Shown piece after piece: positions 1 through 8,971 of a DNA stretch of 64,000 nucleotides. Made by a program: the position numbers and the translations under genes. A model generated the notes under the pieces. The model worked only from the letters and a program-made list of their open reading frames with translations. It ran no database searches and was not told the origin of the DNA. How positions within the stretch are numbered: position 1 is the first letter of the stretch; each line of letters opens with the position of its first letter. This DNA is from Georgenia satyanarayanai (GTDB lineage Bacteria > Actinomycetota > Actinomycetes > Actinomycetales > Actinomycetaceae): positions 1 to 64,000 of the forward strand of contig NZ_JAMBNZ010000003.1 of assembly GCF_023715365.1 (NCBI RefSeq), in the 5' to 3' direction.

Positions 1-3
1 GGG

Positions 4-1290
4 TTAGGGGGTGGGGGTTTGCCTTGTTGCCAGGGTGACGTCGACCCGGGTGAGCTTGCCGTCGCGGACGACGTCGATGGTCGCCTCGTCGCCGGAGGAG
101 TACTGGCGGACGTAGCCGGTGAGGGCGGCGGAGCCGTCGACGGCGCGGTCGTCGATCGCGGTGACGACGTCGCCGCGCTGCAGGCCCGCCTCGGCCGCGG
201 GCGAACCCTGCTCGACCTGCTCGACCCGAGCGCCGGCGCGGGTGACGCCGTCAGCCTCGACCGTCGTGTCGGTGAGCCCGACGCCGAGGAAGGCGTGCTC
301 GACGCTGCCGTCCTCGACGAGCTGCTGGGCGACGTCGGCGGCCTGGTCAACCGGGATCGCGAAGCCGAGCCCGATGCTGCCGGACTGACCGCCGCCACCG
401 GAGAGCGTGGCGATCGAGCTGTTGATGCCGATGACCTGCCCCCTCGCGTCGAAGAGCGGGCCGCCGGAGTTGCCGGGGTTGACCGCGGCGTCGATCTGGA
501 TCGCGTTCGTCACGACCGACTGGGTGCGGCTCTGCGTGACGACCGGGCGGTCGAGGGCGGAGATGATGCCGGTGGTCGCCGTCGAGTCCAGCCCGAGCGG
601 GTTGCCGACCGCGAGGACGCCCTGGCCGACGGCAAGGTCGGCGGAGCTGCCGAGCGTGGCCGGGGAGAGGTCGGCCGGCGGGTCGACGAGCCGGACGACG
701 GCGAGGTCGGTCGTCTCGTCCTGGCCCACGAGCGCGGCCTCGTAGAGGCGGCCGTCGGCGAGGGAGACGGTGAGCTCGCGAGCGCCGTCGACGACGTGGC
801 TGTTGGTGAGGACGTGCCCCTCGTCGTCGATGACGACGCCGGAGCCCTGGCCCTGCCCGGACGCGGTCGTGACGTCGATGGCGACGACCGACTCGCGCAC
901 GGCGGCGGTGACCGCCTGCCAGTCCGGGGTGGCCGACGTCGAGCTGGCGGGGACGACCTGCGTGGGCGCCGCCGCCGTCGGGGTGTCGAGCGCAGGTGAG
1001 TCGAAGGCACCGGTGACGGTGGCCGTGCCGAGGCTCGCGAGGAGCGCGGCGGTCGCGGCGGTGCCACCGAGGGCGGCCCAGCCGCGGCGGCGGCCGTGCG
1101 GGAGCACGCGGCTCGCGCGGCGCTCGGCGAGCTCGTCGACCGAGGGCACGCGGGTCACGGGGTCGGGGGCGGGGAGGCTGGGAGCGCCCAGGAGCATGGC
1201 GTCGACCTCCGCCTGCTCGCGGGCGGCCCGCTCGTCGCGGGCGATGTAGGCGTCGCGTCGCGCGTCGCCGGTGCTGCCGAAGTGGGTCAT
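4..1290 (-). CDS. HtrA/DegP-like S1C serine protease with PDZ domain, membrane anchored
   Basis: Predicted 428-residue envelope protease. Residues 1-70 form a charged cytoplasmic stretch; a single membrane segment lies at about 71-94. It is followed by a Ser/Thr/Pro linker and a trypsin-like domain with the triad His165 (NSHVV), Asp195 (TTDLAV) and Ser275 (GNSGGP). A C-terminal PDZ domain lies at about 330-420. This is the layout of actinobacterial PepD/HtrA proteins, which degrade or chaperone misfolded secreted proteins. The ATG at 1290 is chosen because AGGAGG lies just upstream. An in-frame extension to 1572 is possible but overlaps fdhD and looks non-coding. The TAA stop lies 4 bases from the window edge. 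It is divergent from fdhD, and the shared spacer (1291-1435) holds a hairpin at 1322-1359. Its substrates are not evident. Confidence 0.9.
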   Translation of the reverse strand: MTHFGSTGDARRDAYIARDERAAREQAEVDAMLLGAPSLPAPDPVTRVPSVDELAERRASRVLPHGRRRGWAALGGTAATAALLASLGTATVTGAFDSPALDTPTAAAPTQVVPASSTSATPDWQAVTAAVRESVVAIDVTTASGQGQGSGVVIDDEGHVLTNSHVVDGARELTVSLADGRLYEAALVGQDETTDLAVVRLVDPPADLSPATLGSSADLAVGQGVLAVGNPLGLDSTATTGIISALDRPVVTQSRTQSVVTNAIQIDAAVNPGNSGGPLFDARGQVIGINSSIATLSGGGGQSGSIGLGFAIPVDQAADVAQQLVEDGSVEHAFLGVGLTDTTVEADGVTRAGARVEQVEQGSPAAEAGLQRGDVVTAIDDRAVDGSAALTGYVRQYSSGDEATIDVVRDGKLTRVDVTLATRQTPTP

Positions 1291-1435
1291 GGTGGTCCTC
1301 CTGGGTCTGCCTGTATCCCTAGGGAACACCCCGGACCTTGTCCGGCTCTGGGTGCTCCCTGGGAGCTTCCTGGGTAGGGCGCCGCGCGCACGCCGCGGAT
1401 ACGATCGAGGCCGGACGACCGGGCGAGGAGGACGG

Positions 1436-2269
1436 GTGCGACGGACCAGGCGGCACCGCGTCGAGCGGCTCTCCGTCGACGGCACCAGCCGCCCACGCAG
1501 CGACGTCCTCGCCGGTGAGGAGCCGATGGAGCTGCGCGTGGACGGCACCGCGTGGACCGTCACCATGCGCACCCCGGGCGACGACTTCGACCTCGCGCTG
1601 GGCTTCCTCGTCTCCGAGGGGGTGGTGTGGGACGCGGAGCAGGTGTCCGGCGTCGCCTACGGACCGGGGGTCGATTCGGACGGCACCCGCAGTTACAACA
1701 TCGTCGACGTCCACCTGTCCCCGGGTGTCGCACCGCCAGGCACCTCCCACGAGCGCCACGTCTACACCTCCAGCGCGTGCGGCATCTGCGGTACGTCGTC
1801 GATGGACGCCGTCACCCGCGCCTCCCGCTTCCCCGTCGCCGACGACGTCCGCGTGCCTCTCGCCGAGCTGCTCGCCATGACCGACCGCCTCCGGACCGGG
1901 CAGCGGCTCTTCGCCGAGACGGGCGGGGTTCACGCGGCCGGGCTCTTCGCCGTCGCCGACGACGGGCGGGCGGAGCTGCTGTGCCTGCGCGAGGACGTGG
2001 GCCGGCACAACGCCGTCGACAAGGTCGTGGGCTGGGCGCTGCGCGAGCGTGGCCTGCCGCTGCGCCGCTGCGTGCTCCAGGTCTCCGGCCGGGCGTCCTT
2101 CGAGCTCGTCCAGAAGGCCCACATGGCCGGCATCGCCGTGCTGTCCGCGGTCAGCGCGCCCTCGGCGATGTCGGTGGAGCTCGCGGCCGGGGTGGGGATG
2201 ACGCTGGTGGGCTTCAGCCGCGGCGACTCCGCCAACGTCTACGTCGGCCGCGAGCGCATCGTGTCCTGA
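1436..2269 (+). CDS. fdhD: Formate dehydrogenase accessory sulfurtransferase FdhD
   Basis: 277 residues. FdhD passes sulfur from a cysteine desulfurase to the Mo-bis-MGD cofactor of formate dehydrogenase, without which the enzyme is inactive. The catalytic pair is visible as Cys115-x-x-Cys118 in SACGICGTSS. The conserved block REDVGRHNAVDKVVG and the GRASFELVQK segment also match the family. The start is GTG 1436, preceded by GAGGAGGA (1425-1432); a longer in-frame reading begins at 1271 but crosses the promoter region. A possible -10 box TACGAT lies at 1400-1405. It stands next to, and convergent with, the fdhA-fdhB-nrfD operon whose product it must mature. Confidence 0.95.
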   Translation: MRRTRRHRVERLSVDGTSRPRSDVLAGEEPMELRVDGTAWTVTMRTPGDDFDLALGFLVSEGVVWDAEQVSGVAYGPGVDSDGTRSYNIVDVHLSPGVAPPGTSHERHVYTSSACGICGTSSMDAVTRASRFPVADDVRVPLAELLAMTDRLRTGQRLFAETGGVHAAGLFAVADDGRAELLCLREDVGRHNAVDKVVGWALRERGLPLRRCVLQVSGRASFELVQKAHMAGIAVLSAVSAPSAMSVELAAGVGMTLVGFSRGDSANVYVGRERIVS

Positions 2270-2417
2270 GCGGTCGCCGCCGACCTGTCCCGCCGCGCCC
2301 GTGCCCGCACCCTCTTTTCAGCTTGGGACGCCCTTTCCGATCACGGCTCGCCCTTCCTGGCGCCTGGTGATGAGGAAGACGTGCGACGCATCGTGACCGC
2401 GCGTGCGACGGCGTCGC

Positions 2418-3437
2418 TCACGTGCTTTCCTGCCCTCGCGGTGTGAACCGCACCTCCTCACCACGCTCCACACGCTCGCGCTGGGGCACCACGGTGTACT
2501 TCGGGTCGCGCGCGGAGGCCTGGCCGGCCTCGAAGATGCCCATCCGGGTGCAGAAGGACCCGGCCGCGAGCGCCGCGCCGCTGAGGACCGCAGCCCACCG
2601 GCGCCGCCCGCCGAGCAGCGTGCCGACGGCGCCCGCCGCCGTGAACGCCTTGGCGGCCCGCATGTAGCGCCCTCCGGTCCCGCTGTGGAGCGGCTCGGCC
2701 ATGAGCCCCATCGAGCGCTCCATCACCTGCTCGGCGACGAGCTCGACGACGGCGCCCGCCGCCGCCAACCGCCGTGCGGGGCCCGCCTGGGCCACGGGCG
2801 TCGCGACCATGGCCACGCCACCGGACGCGGCCGCTGCCGACGCGCAGAAGACGAACGGCAGCTCCCGGTACCCGGCCTTCCACGTGGGAGTGGAGGTGTC
2901 GGACAGGAGCACGGCGGTGTACGCGGCCACCGGCGGGGCCGTGAGCGCCGCGAGCACGCCCGTGGGACCGGAGACGGTGCGCAGCAGGCGCGACGGACCG
3001 CCGTCGAGCCCGGCGACGCGTGCGATCTCATCGAGGGCGGCGACACCTGCGGGAGCGCCGTAGATGCTCAGCAGCCACGTCCCCACGGACATCGGCGAGG
3101 TGAGCTTGACCGTGCGCAGCATGTTGAGGAAGCGCTCGGGACGCCCGAGGTCGCTCACCAGCGCGCCGAGGCTGACGCCGAGCGCGCCCGCGGCGCTGAG
3201 GCGCCCCGCCCGCCGCAGCGCCGGACGCCCGGTGAGCTGGGCGCCCGCGGCGAGGAGCGAGGACCCGGCCGCGACCCCGCCCGCGAACATGTACAGCGGG
3301 ATGCGCACGTCCCACGGCGCGGGCTTGACCACCTGGCGTCCGTAGTAGGAGGTGAACTCGGCCTCCGGCACCGGCTGCTGCTCGGAGCGGTCCCGGCGGG
3401 TGCGGGGACGGCGCCCACCGACATGCGTCGCCGTCAT
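2418..3437 (-). CDS. nrfD: NrfD-type polysulfide reductase-like membrane subunit of formate dehydrogenase
   Basis: 339 residues with about eight hydrophobic segments, first at about 45-65. The layout and the LVSDLGRPERFLNMLRTVK motif are typical of NrfD/PsrC quinone-interacting membrane subunits. It is last in the fdhA-fdhB-nrfD operon: its ATG (3437) overlaps the fdhB stop as ATGA. By position it replaces the FdnI-type cytochrome b of enterobacterial formate dehydrogenase N. It would pass electrons from FdhB to menaquinone without haem. No haem-ligand histidine pattern of the FdnI type is seen. The exact complex and any proton coupling are inference. Confidence 0.88.
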   Translation of the reverse strand: MTATHVGGRRPRTRRDRSEQQPVPEAEFTSYYGRQVVKPAPWDVRIPLYMFAGGVAAGSSLLAAGAQLTGRPALRRAGRLSAAGALGVSLGALVSDLGRPERFLNMLRTVKLTSPMSVGTWLLSIYGAPAGVAALDEIARVAGLDGGPSRLLRTVSGPTGVLAALTAPPVAAYTAVLLSDTSTPTWKAGYRELPFVFCASAAAASGGVAMVATPVAQAGPARRLAAAGAVVELVAEQVMERSMGLMAEPLHSGTGGRYMRAAKAFTAAGAVGTLLGGRRRWAAVLSGAALAAGSFCTRMGIFEAGQASARDPKYTVVPQRERVERGEEVRFTPRGQEST

Positions 3438-4429
3438 CGCTTCCCCAGGAAGGCGAGCGCTGCACCGGCGAGCAGCGCCCCGGCGGCGGCGGTGGCGCGG
3501 TTGAACATCTGCGGCAGGTCGCGGGTGGGGACGACGGGGTCGGGCGGCAGGCCGTAGACCTCCGGCTCGTCGAGGAGGAGGAAGAAGGCACCGGTGCCGC
3601 CGACGCCGTCGTTCGGGTCGTGGCCGTAGAGGCGGGCCTCGGCCACGCCCTGCTCGTGGAGCTCCGCGCGACGCCGCTCGGCACGCTCGCGCAGCTCGTC
3701 GACGTCGCCGTACTGGATGGACTGGGTGGGGCAGGCCTGCGCGCAGGCGGGCTGGAGGCCGTCCCCGAGGCGGTCGTAGCAGAGGGTGCACTTCTGGGCG
3801 ATGCCGACGTTGAGCGCCCCGGCCGGGCCGCGGCGCCGCTCGATGACCCCGTAGGGGCAGGCCGGCACGCAGTAGCCGCAGCCGTTGCACACGTCGTCCT
3901 GGACGACGACGGTGCCGAACTCGGTGCGGAACAGGGCACCGGTGGGGCACACGTCCAGGCACCCGGCGTGCGTGCAGTGCTTGCACACGTTGGAGGACAT
4001 GAGCCACCGGAAGTCGGCCTGCGCCCCCTCCTCGTCCGCCATCTGGGGACCGGAGCCGTCGGGGCCGCCCGTGTCGGTCTGCGGGGCGGAGGCGACGGTG
4101 CCGGGCGGCATGCTCGTGCCCTGGCCCCCGGTGGGGGCGGGCGGGCCGCTGCCGGGCATGCCGAGGTTGACGGTGGGCCGCTGCTGCTCGATGAAGGCGA
4201 CATGGCGCCAGGTGTTGGCGCCGAGGGAGCCGGTGTTGTCGAAGGACTGGCCGAGAAGGTCGAGGTCCTCCCCGCCCGGCACGAGGTTCCACTCCTTGCA
4301 CGCGACCTCGCAGGCCTTGCAGCCGATGCACACGCTCGTGTCGGTGAAGAAGCCCTTGCGCGGCGGCGGGTCCTCGTAGCCGGCGTCGAGCGCCGGGTTG
4401 ACCGGCCCGAACAGGCTGTTCGCCATCAT
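3434..4429 (-). CDS. fdhB: Formate dehydrogenase beta subunit, four [4Fe-4S] clusters
   Basis: 331-residue ferredoxin-like electron-transfer subunit. Four cysteine groups are visible: CIGCKACEVAC from Cys34; CKHCTHAGCLDVCP; CNGCGYCVPACP; and CTLCYDRLGDG...CAQACP. These match the FdnH/HybA family. A hydrophobic stretch near the C-terminus (GALLAGAALAFLG) could be the membrane anchor seen in FdnH. An acidic/Gly-Pro insert at about 85-125 is unusual and of unknown role. Its start (ATG 4429, doubled ATG) overlaps the fdhA stop, and its stop overlaps the nrfD start, so the three subunits are translationally coupled. Confidence 0.95.
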   Translation of the reverse strand: MMANSLFGPVNPALDAGYEDPPPRKGFFTDTSVCIGCKACEVACKEWNLVPGGEDLDLLGQSFDNTGSLGANTWRHVAFIEQQRPTVNLGMPGSGPPAPTGGQGTSMPPGTVASAPQTDTGGPDGSGPQMADEEGAQADFRWLMSSNVCKHCTHAGCLDVCPTGALFRTEFGTVVVQDDVCNGCGYCVPACPYGVIERRRGPAGALNVGIAQKCTLCYDRLGDGLQPACAQACPTQSIQYGDVDELRERAERRRAELHEQGVAEARLYGHDPNDGVGGTGAFFLLLDEPEVYGLPPDPVVPTRDLPQMFNRATAAAGALLAGAALAFLGKR

Positions 4430-7400
4430 GGGCTCCCTTCGGCTGGTCCGGCTGGGGTGTCCGTGGAGACGTCGGACCGCACGACGGCCCGGGGGTCGGC
4501 CGTGACGATCGGCCGCTCGACGTCCGTGCCGGCGCGGGACCGGTAGCCCGCGAGCATCTCGAGGAGCGCGGGGCCGCGAGGACGGCGTCCGGGCAGCACG
4601 TCACAGGTGCCCGCCTTCGTCTCCTGGATGAGGACGTTGGGGTCCAGGCTGATGCCGAAGAGGTCGTTGGCGGCGTCACCCGTCACCAGGCCCCGGCTGC
4701 CCCAGTGGTAGGGCAGCCAGACCTGGTGGACGGTGCGGCCCGCCACCCGCAGGGGACGCAGCCGGTCGGTGACGACGACGCGCCCCTCGACGGCGGCGCG
4801 TGCGGTGACGACGTGGCACCAGCCCAGGTGCTCCAGCCCGCGCTCCTCGGCCAGCACCGGGGACACCTCGATGAACATCTCCGGCTGGAGCTCGGCGAGG
4901 TACGCCAGGGTGCGGCTCATCCCGCCCGCGGTGTGGTGCTCGGTGAGCCGGCTCGTGGTGAAGACGATCGGGAACACCTCACTTCCGCTGCCGGGCGGGC
5001 TGGGGTTCATCGGGTTGATCGGCTCGCGGTACTCGATGCGGGTGGGGTTGGCCTGCTGGCCGTACAGCGAGTTGCGGAAGGGCGACTCGACCGGCTCGTA
5101 GTGGGTGGGCAGCGGGCCGTCGACGAGCCCCGAGGGGACGAAGAGTGCGCCGCGGCCGTCGCCCTGCATGATGAAGGCATCGGTGCCATCGATCGCCTCG
5201 ACGCCGGTGGCCCCGGGCTCGTGGCGGTAGGTGGGCGGCTTGGTCCGCTCGAAGTCGGGGATGTCGTGGCCCGTCCACTCCCCCTTCTCCTCGTCCCACC
5301 ACACGTAAGCCTTGCGTTCGCTCCACGGCCGGCCCTCGGGGTCGGCGGAGGCGCGGTTGTAGAGGATCCGGCGGTTGGCCGGCCACACCCAGCCCCACTC
5401 CAGGGCCACCCAGTCCTGGTCGCGGCCGGGCTTGCGCCGGGCAGCCTGGTTGACGCCGTCGGCGAAGACACCGGTGTAGATCCAGCAGCCGCCCACGGTG
5501 GTGCCGTCGCCGCGCAGCTCGGTGAAGCTCGACAGCGGGCGGCCGGTGGCGACCTCGTAGCCGTTGATCTCCTTGAGCACCGCCTCGGCGCTGGGTTCGT
5601 CGTGCTCGCCGTGCACCGGGTAGTCCCAGGCGAGGTCGAGGAGCGGACGGTCGCGCTCGAGGTTCCCCTGTGCCAGACGCTCTCGCATGATGCGGCCCAG
5701 GTGGTAGAAGAACCACAGCTCCGAGCGGCGGTCCCCGGTGGGCTCGACCGCCTTCTCCCGCCACTGGAGCATGCGCTGGGTCTGAGTGAAGCTGCCCTCC
5801 TTCTCCACGTGGGAGGCGGCGGGCAGGAGGAAGACCTCGGTGCCGCACTCCTCGGTGACGATCTCGCCGGTCTCGATCTCCGGGGAGTCCTTCCAGAAGC
5901 TCGCGCTCTCGATCTCGTACAGGTCACGCACGACGAGCCACTCGAGGTTCGCCATGCCCAGCCGCTGGGCCTTGCCGTGCGCGGAGCCGACCGCCGGGTT
6001 CTGGCCGAGGAGGAAGTAGCCCTTGACCGAGCCCTCGATCATGTCCAGCACGGTGCGGTAGGTGCCGTGGTCACCGCTGATCCGGGGCATGTAGTCGTAG
6101 GCGAAGTCGTTCTCCGCGGTGGCGTGCTCCCCCCAGTACGCCTTGAGCAGGCTCGCGGCGTACCCGGAGGCGTTGCCCCAGAAGCCCTTGGCACCCGGCA
6201 TCGACATGCTCTCCACCCAGCTGGCGTAGTCCGGGTGGGAGGCGGCGTTGGGCATCTCGAGGTAGCCCGGGAGCAGGTTGAACAGGGTGGGGATGTCGGT
6301 GGAGCCCTGGATGCTCGCGTGGCCGCGCAGCGCCATGATCCCGCCGCCCGGGCGGCCCATGTTTCCCAGCAGCAGCTGGAGGATGGAACCGGTTCGGATG
6401 TACTGGGCGCCGACGCTGTGCTGGGTCCAGCCCACGCTGTAGACGAGCGCGGTGGTCCGCTCCCGTCCGGACGCCGCGACCCACGCCTCGGCGACCTCGT
6501 GGAACTGCTCCGGGGAGATGCCACACGTCTCTGCGACGAGCTCGGGGGTGTAGCGGGAGAAGTGCCGCTTGAGCACCTGGTAGACCGTGCGCGGGTGGCG
6601 CAGGGTCTCGTCACGCTCGGGTTCCTCGCCCACCGGCATGCCGTGCGACTCGTGCTGGAGTCCCGAGGCCGTGGCCCTGTTCTCGGCGACCTCGTCCTCG
6701 TCCTCACCAGCGCCCTCCGCGCCGGCGTACTGCCAGGTCGAGGTGTCGTAGGTGCGGGTCTCGGGGTCGAAGCCGGAGAACAGGCCGTCGAGGTCCTCGG
6801 TGTCGAGGTAGTCCTCGGAGAGGATCGACGCCGCGTTCGTGTACGCGAGGACGTACTCGCGGAAGTCGAGCTCGTGCTGCAGGACGTAGCTGATGATCGC
6901 GCCGAGGAACACGATGTCCGTGCCCACCCGGATCGGCACGAAGGTGTCCGCGAGCGCGCTCGTCCGCGTGAACCGGGGGTCGATGTGGATGACCTTGGCG
7001 CCGCGCCGCTTGGCCTCCATCACCCACTGGAACCCCACCGGGTGGGCCTCGGCCATGTTCGAGCCCTGGATGATGATGCAGTCCGCGTTCGCGAGGTCCT
7101 GCTGGAAACCGGTCGCACCGCCCCGGCCGAAGCTGGTCCCCAGACCGGGGACCGTGGCGGAGTGTCAAATACGGGCCTGGTTCTCGATCTGTACCGCGCC
7201 CATCGCGGTGAAGAGCTTCTTGATGAGGTAGTTCTCCTCGTTGTCCAGCGTGGCGCCGCCGAGGCCAGCGATGCCCATGGTGCGGCGCAGGTGACGCCCC
7301 TCGGCGTCGGTCTGCTGCCAGGTGGCGGCGCGGGTGGCGAGGACGCGGTCGGCGATCATCTCCATCGCCGTGTCGAGGTCGAGGTCCTCCCACTCGGTGC

Positions 7401-7728
7401 CGTGGGGGCGCCGGTAGCGGACCGTCTCCAGGCGGTCCGGGCTGGTGACCAGGCTCTTGCTCGCCGAGCCCTTGGGGCACAGCCGGCCGCGGGAGATCGG
7501 GCTGTCCGGGTCCCCCTCGATCTGGATGACCTTCTCGTCCTTGACGAAGACCCGCTGCCCGCAGCCGACGGCGCAGTAGGGGCAGACGCTGCGGGCGACG
7601 CGGTCGGCGGTGGCGGTGCGCGGCCTGATCTGGTCGGTCTTGCGGGACCGCGCGGCCTTGCCCCGGCCCAGCACGTCCGTGCCGGTCAGCTGCCGCAGCA
7701 CCGGCCAGCCGAGGAATGCCGCCATCAT
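4426..7728 (-). CDS. fdhA: Selenocysteine-containing formate dehydrogenase, catalytic alpha subunit (UGA at 7165-7167 read as Sec188)
   Basis: 1100 residues when the in-frame TGA at 7167-7165 is read as selenocysteine. Residues 49-84 hold the [4Fe-4S] motif (Cys49, Cys52, Cys56, Cys84). Sec188 lies in NQARI-U-HSATVPGLGTSFGRG, the same context as Sec in E. coli FdnG. The C-terminal part is a molybdopterin-dinucleotide-binding domain. It oxidises formate to CO2 at Mo/W-bis-MGD. The start is ATG 7728 (an ATG doublet), preceded by AAGGGGG. No twin-arginine signal is visible, unlike FdnG, so the enzyme probably faces the cytoplasm. Read conventionally it would be two pieces, 7165-7728 and 4426-7056. 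The hairpin after the UGA and the adjacent selABCD genes argue against a pseudogene. Confidence 0.95.
7135..7153 (-). promoter_or_regulatory. SECIS-like hairpin for selenocysteine insertion in fdhA
   Basis: Exactly 11 nt after the UGA (7167-7165) the mRNA can form a 7-bp perfect stem GGUCCCC/GGGGACC (7153-7147 with 7141-7135) closed by the loop GGUCU (7146-7142). E. coli fdhF has the same UGA-to-stem distance and the same GGUCU in its apical loop, where the GU is contacted by SelB. The stem lacks the bulged U of the E. coli element. SelB from this window is the expected partner. Confidence 0.85.
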
Positions 7729-7790
7729 CGCCCCCTTCGTGTGCTCCCGGTCACCGTAGCGCGCACCTCCGACGTGCGCACGGGAACGGC

Positions 7791-8786
7791 TCAGCGCACC
7801 CGCACGGTCCACTCCTCGGCGGGGACGAGCTCCCCGATGACGGGGTGCCCGGGCAGCTCCCCGACGACGAGCAGCCCCCCGGAGGTCTGCGCGTCGGCGA
7901 GGAGGACGAGCTCGTCGTCGTCGACGTCCGCGCGCAGGTGGGGACGGACCCACTCGAGGTTCCGGCGGCTGCCGCCGGGCACGTAGCCGGCGGCGAAGGA
8001 CTCCCGGGCGCCCGTGACGTAGGGGACCGCCGCGGAGTCGACGACGGCGCTCACGCCGCTCGCCCGCGCGAGCTTGTACAGGTGCCCAAGGAGGCCGAAG
8101 CCGGTGACGTCGGTGGCGGCCTGGACACCGGCCGCGAGCGCCGCCAGGGAGGCGTCCCGGTTGAGCGTGGTCATGACGGCGATCGCCTCCTCGAAACGCT
8201 CTCCGGTGGCCTTGTGCCGGTTGTTGAGGACGCCCAGGCCGATCGGCTTGGTGAGCGTGAGGGGCAGGCCGGCGCGGCCGGCGTCGTTGCGCAGGAGACG
8301 GTCGGCGTCGGCGATGCCGGTGACCGCCTGGCCGTACTTGGGCTCGGGGTCGTCGACGCTGTGGCCGCCACCGAGCACGGTGCCGGCCGCCTCGCACACC
8401 GCCGCTCCCCCGCGCAGCACCTCCGCGGCGACGTCGAAGGGGATGCGGTCGCGGGGCCACGCGAGGAGGTTGACCGCGACGACCGGCGTGCCGCCCATCG
8501 CGTAGACGTCGGACAGCGCGTTGGTCGCGGCGATGCGGCCGAAGTCGTAGGGGTCGTCGACGACGGGGGTGAAGAAGTCCGCCGTCGCGATGACGGCCCG
8601 GGTGCCGTCGATGCGGACCACCGCGGCGTCGTCGCCGTTCTCGATGCCGACGACGAGGTCGGGGTGCGTGCTCGTGGGCAGGCCGCCGAGAACCCGTTCG
8701 AGCTCCCCCGGCGGGACCTTGCAGGCGCACCCTCCCCCTGAGGCGTGCTGGGTGAGGCGGAGCTCGGGGTACGTGGCAGTCGTCAC
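7791..8786 (-). CDS. selD: Selenide, water dikinase (selenophosphate synthase)
   Basis: 331 residues. SelD makes selenophosphate from selenide and ATP, the selenium donor for SelA. The N-terminal Gly-rich catalytic loop GGGCACK (Cys20, Cys22, Lys23) is intact and carries Cys rather than Sec. The AIRS/PurM-type ATP-binding core follows, with GENGDDAAV-like, DVYAMGG and TDVTGFGLLGHL motifs. Two GTG starts compete. GTG 8786 is preferred because a -10 box TAGGGT (8799-8794) lies 7 nt before it; GTG 8795 would lie inside that box. It is upstream of fdhA on the same strand with a 62-nt gap, and divergent from the tRNA-Sec/selAB unit. Confidence 0.95.
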   Translation of the reverse strand: MTTATYPELRLTQHASGGGCACKVPPGELERVLGGLPTSTHPDLVVGIENGDDAAVVRIDGTRAVIATADFFTPVVDDPYDFGRIAATNALSDVYAMGGTPVVAVNLLAWPRDRIPFDVAAEVLRGGAAVCEAAGTVLGGGHSVDDPEPKYGQAVTGIADADRLLRNDAGRAGLPLTLTKPIGLGVLNNRHKATGERFEEAIAVMTTLNRDASLAALAAGVQAATDVTGFGLLGHLYKLARASGVSAVVDSAAVPYVTGARESFAAGYVPGGSRRNLEWVRPHLRADVDDDELVLLADAQTSGGLLVVGELPGHPVIGELVPAEEWTVRVR

Positions 8787-8793
8787 TCGGGCC

Positions 8794-8799
8794 ACCCTA
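8794..8799 (-). promoter_or_regulatory. Probable -10 box of a leaderless selD promoter
   Basis: TAGGGT on the minus strand, 7 nt before the GTG at 8786. No convincing -35 is seen. Confidence 0.45.
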
Positions 8800-8843
8800 G
8801 GCCGCTTCCCGGGCGATCACCTGCGCTCGCGCCCCGGCCTGGC

Positions 8844-8849
8844 TAGGCT
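8844..8849 (+). promoter_or_regulatory. Probable -10 box for the tRNA-Sec/selAB transcript
   Basis: TAGGCT, 7 nt before the first base of the tRNA-Sec. No clear -35. selA follows only 20 nt after the CCA end, so it may be co-transcribed. Confidence 0.45.
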
Positions 8850-8856
8850 GCTCCGC

Positions 8857-8951
8857 GGAGGCGTACCTCGTCTGGTGACGGGCGCGGTCTTCAAAGCCGT
8901 TGTGGTCGAGGACCTCGGCCAGGCGGGTTCGATTCCCGTCCGCCTCCGCCA
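8857..8951 (+). tRNA. selC: tRNA-Sec (anticodon TCA)
   Basis: A 95-nt tRNA including an encoded CCA. The acceptor stem pairs GGAGGCG (8857-8863) with CGCCTCC (8941-8947), and the discriminator is G. The anticodon is TCA (8891-8893) in the loop CTTCAAA. The variable arm (about 8901-8920) is long, with a GGTCGAGG/CCTCGGCC-type stem. The T stem-loop is GCGGG-TTCGATT-CCCGT. These are the features of bacterial tRNA-Sec. The eighth acceptor position would be U8864 opposite C8940, which is not a standard pair; most bacterial tRNA-Sec have eight pairs. It lies directly upstream of selA. Confidence 0.95.
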
Positions 8952-8971
8952 CCGACCCAGGGAGCTCCGTG

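Noticed and set aside
4426-7728. fdhA as two fragments or a pseudogene because of a TGA at 7165-7167
   Set aside because: The residues on both sides match the formate dehydrogenase Sec site, a SECIS-like hairpin follows, and selABCD are adjacent.
4705-7986. Very long open frame on the plus strand opposite fdhA
   Set aside because: High GC leaves antisense frames open; composition is skewed, no family is recognised, and the minus frame is clearly fdhA.
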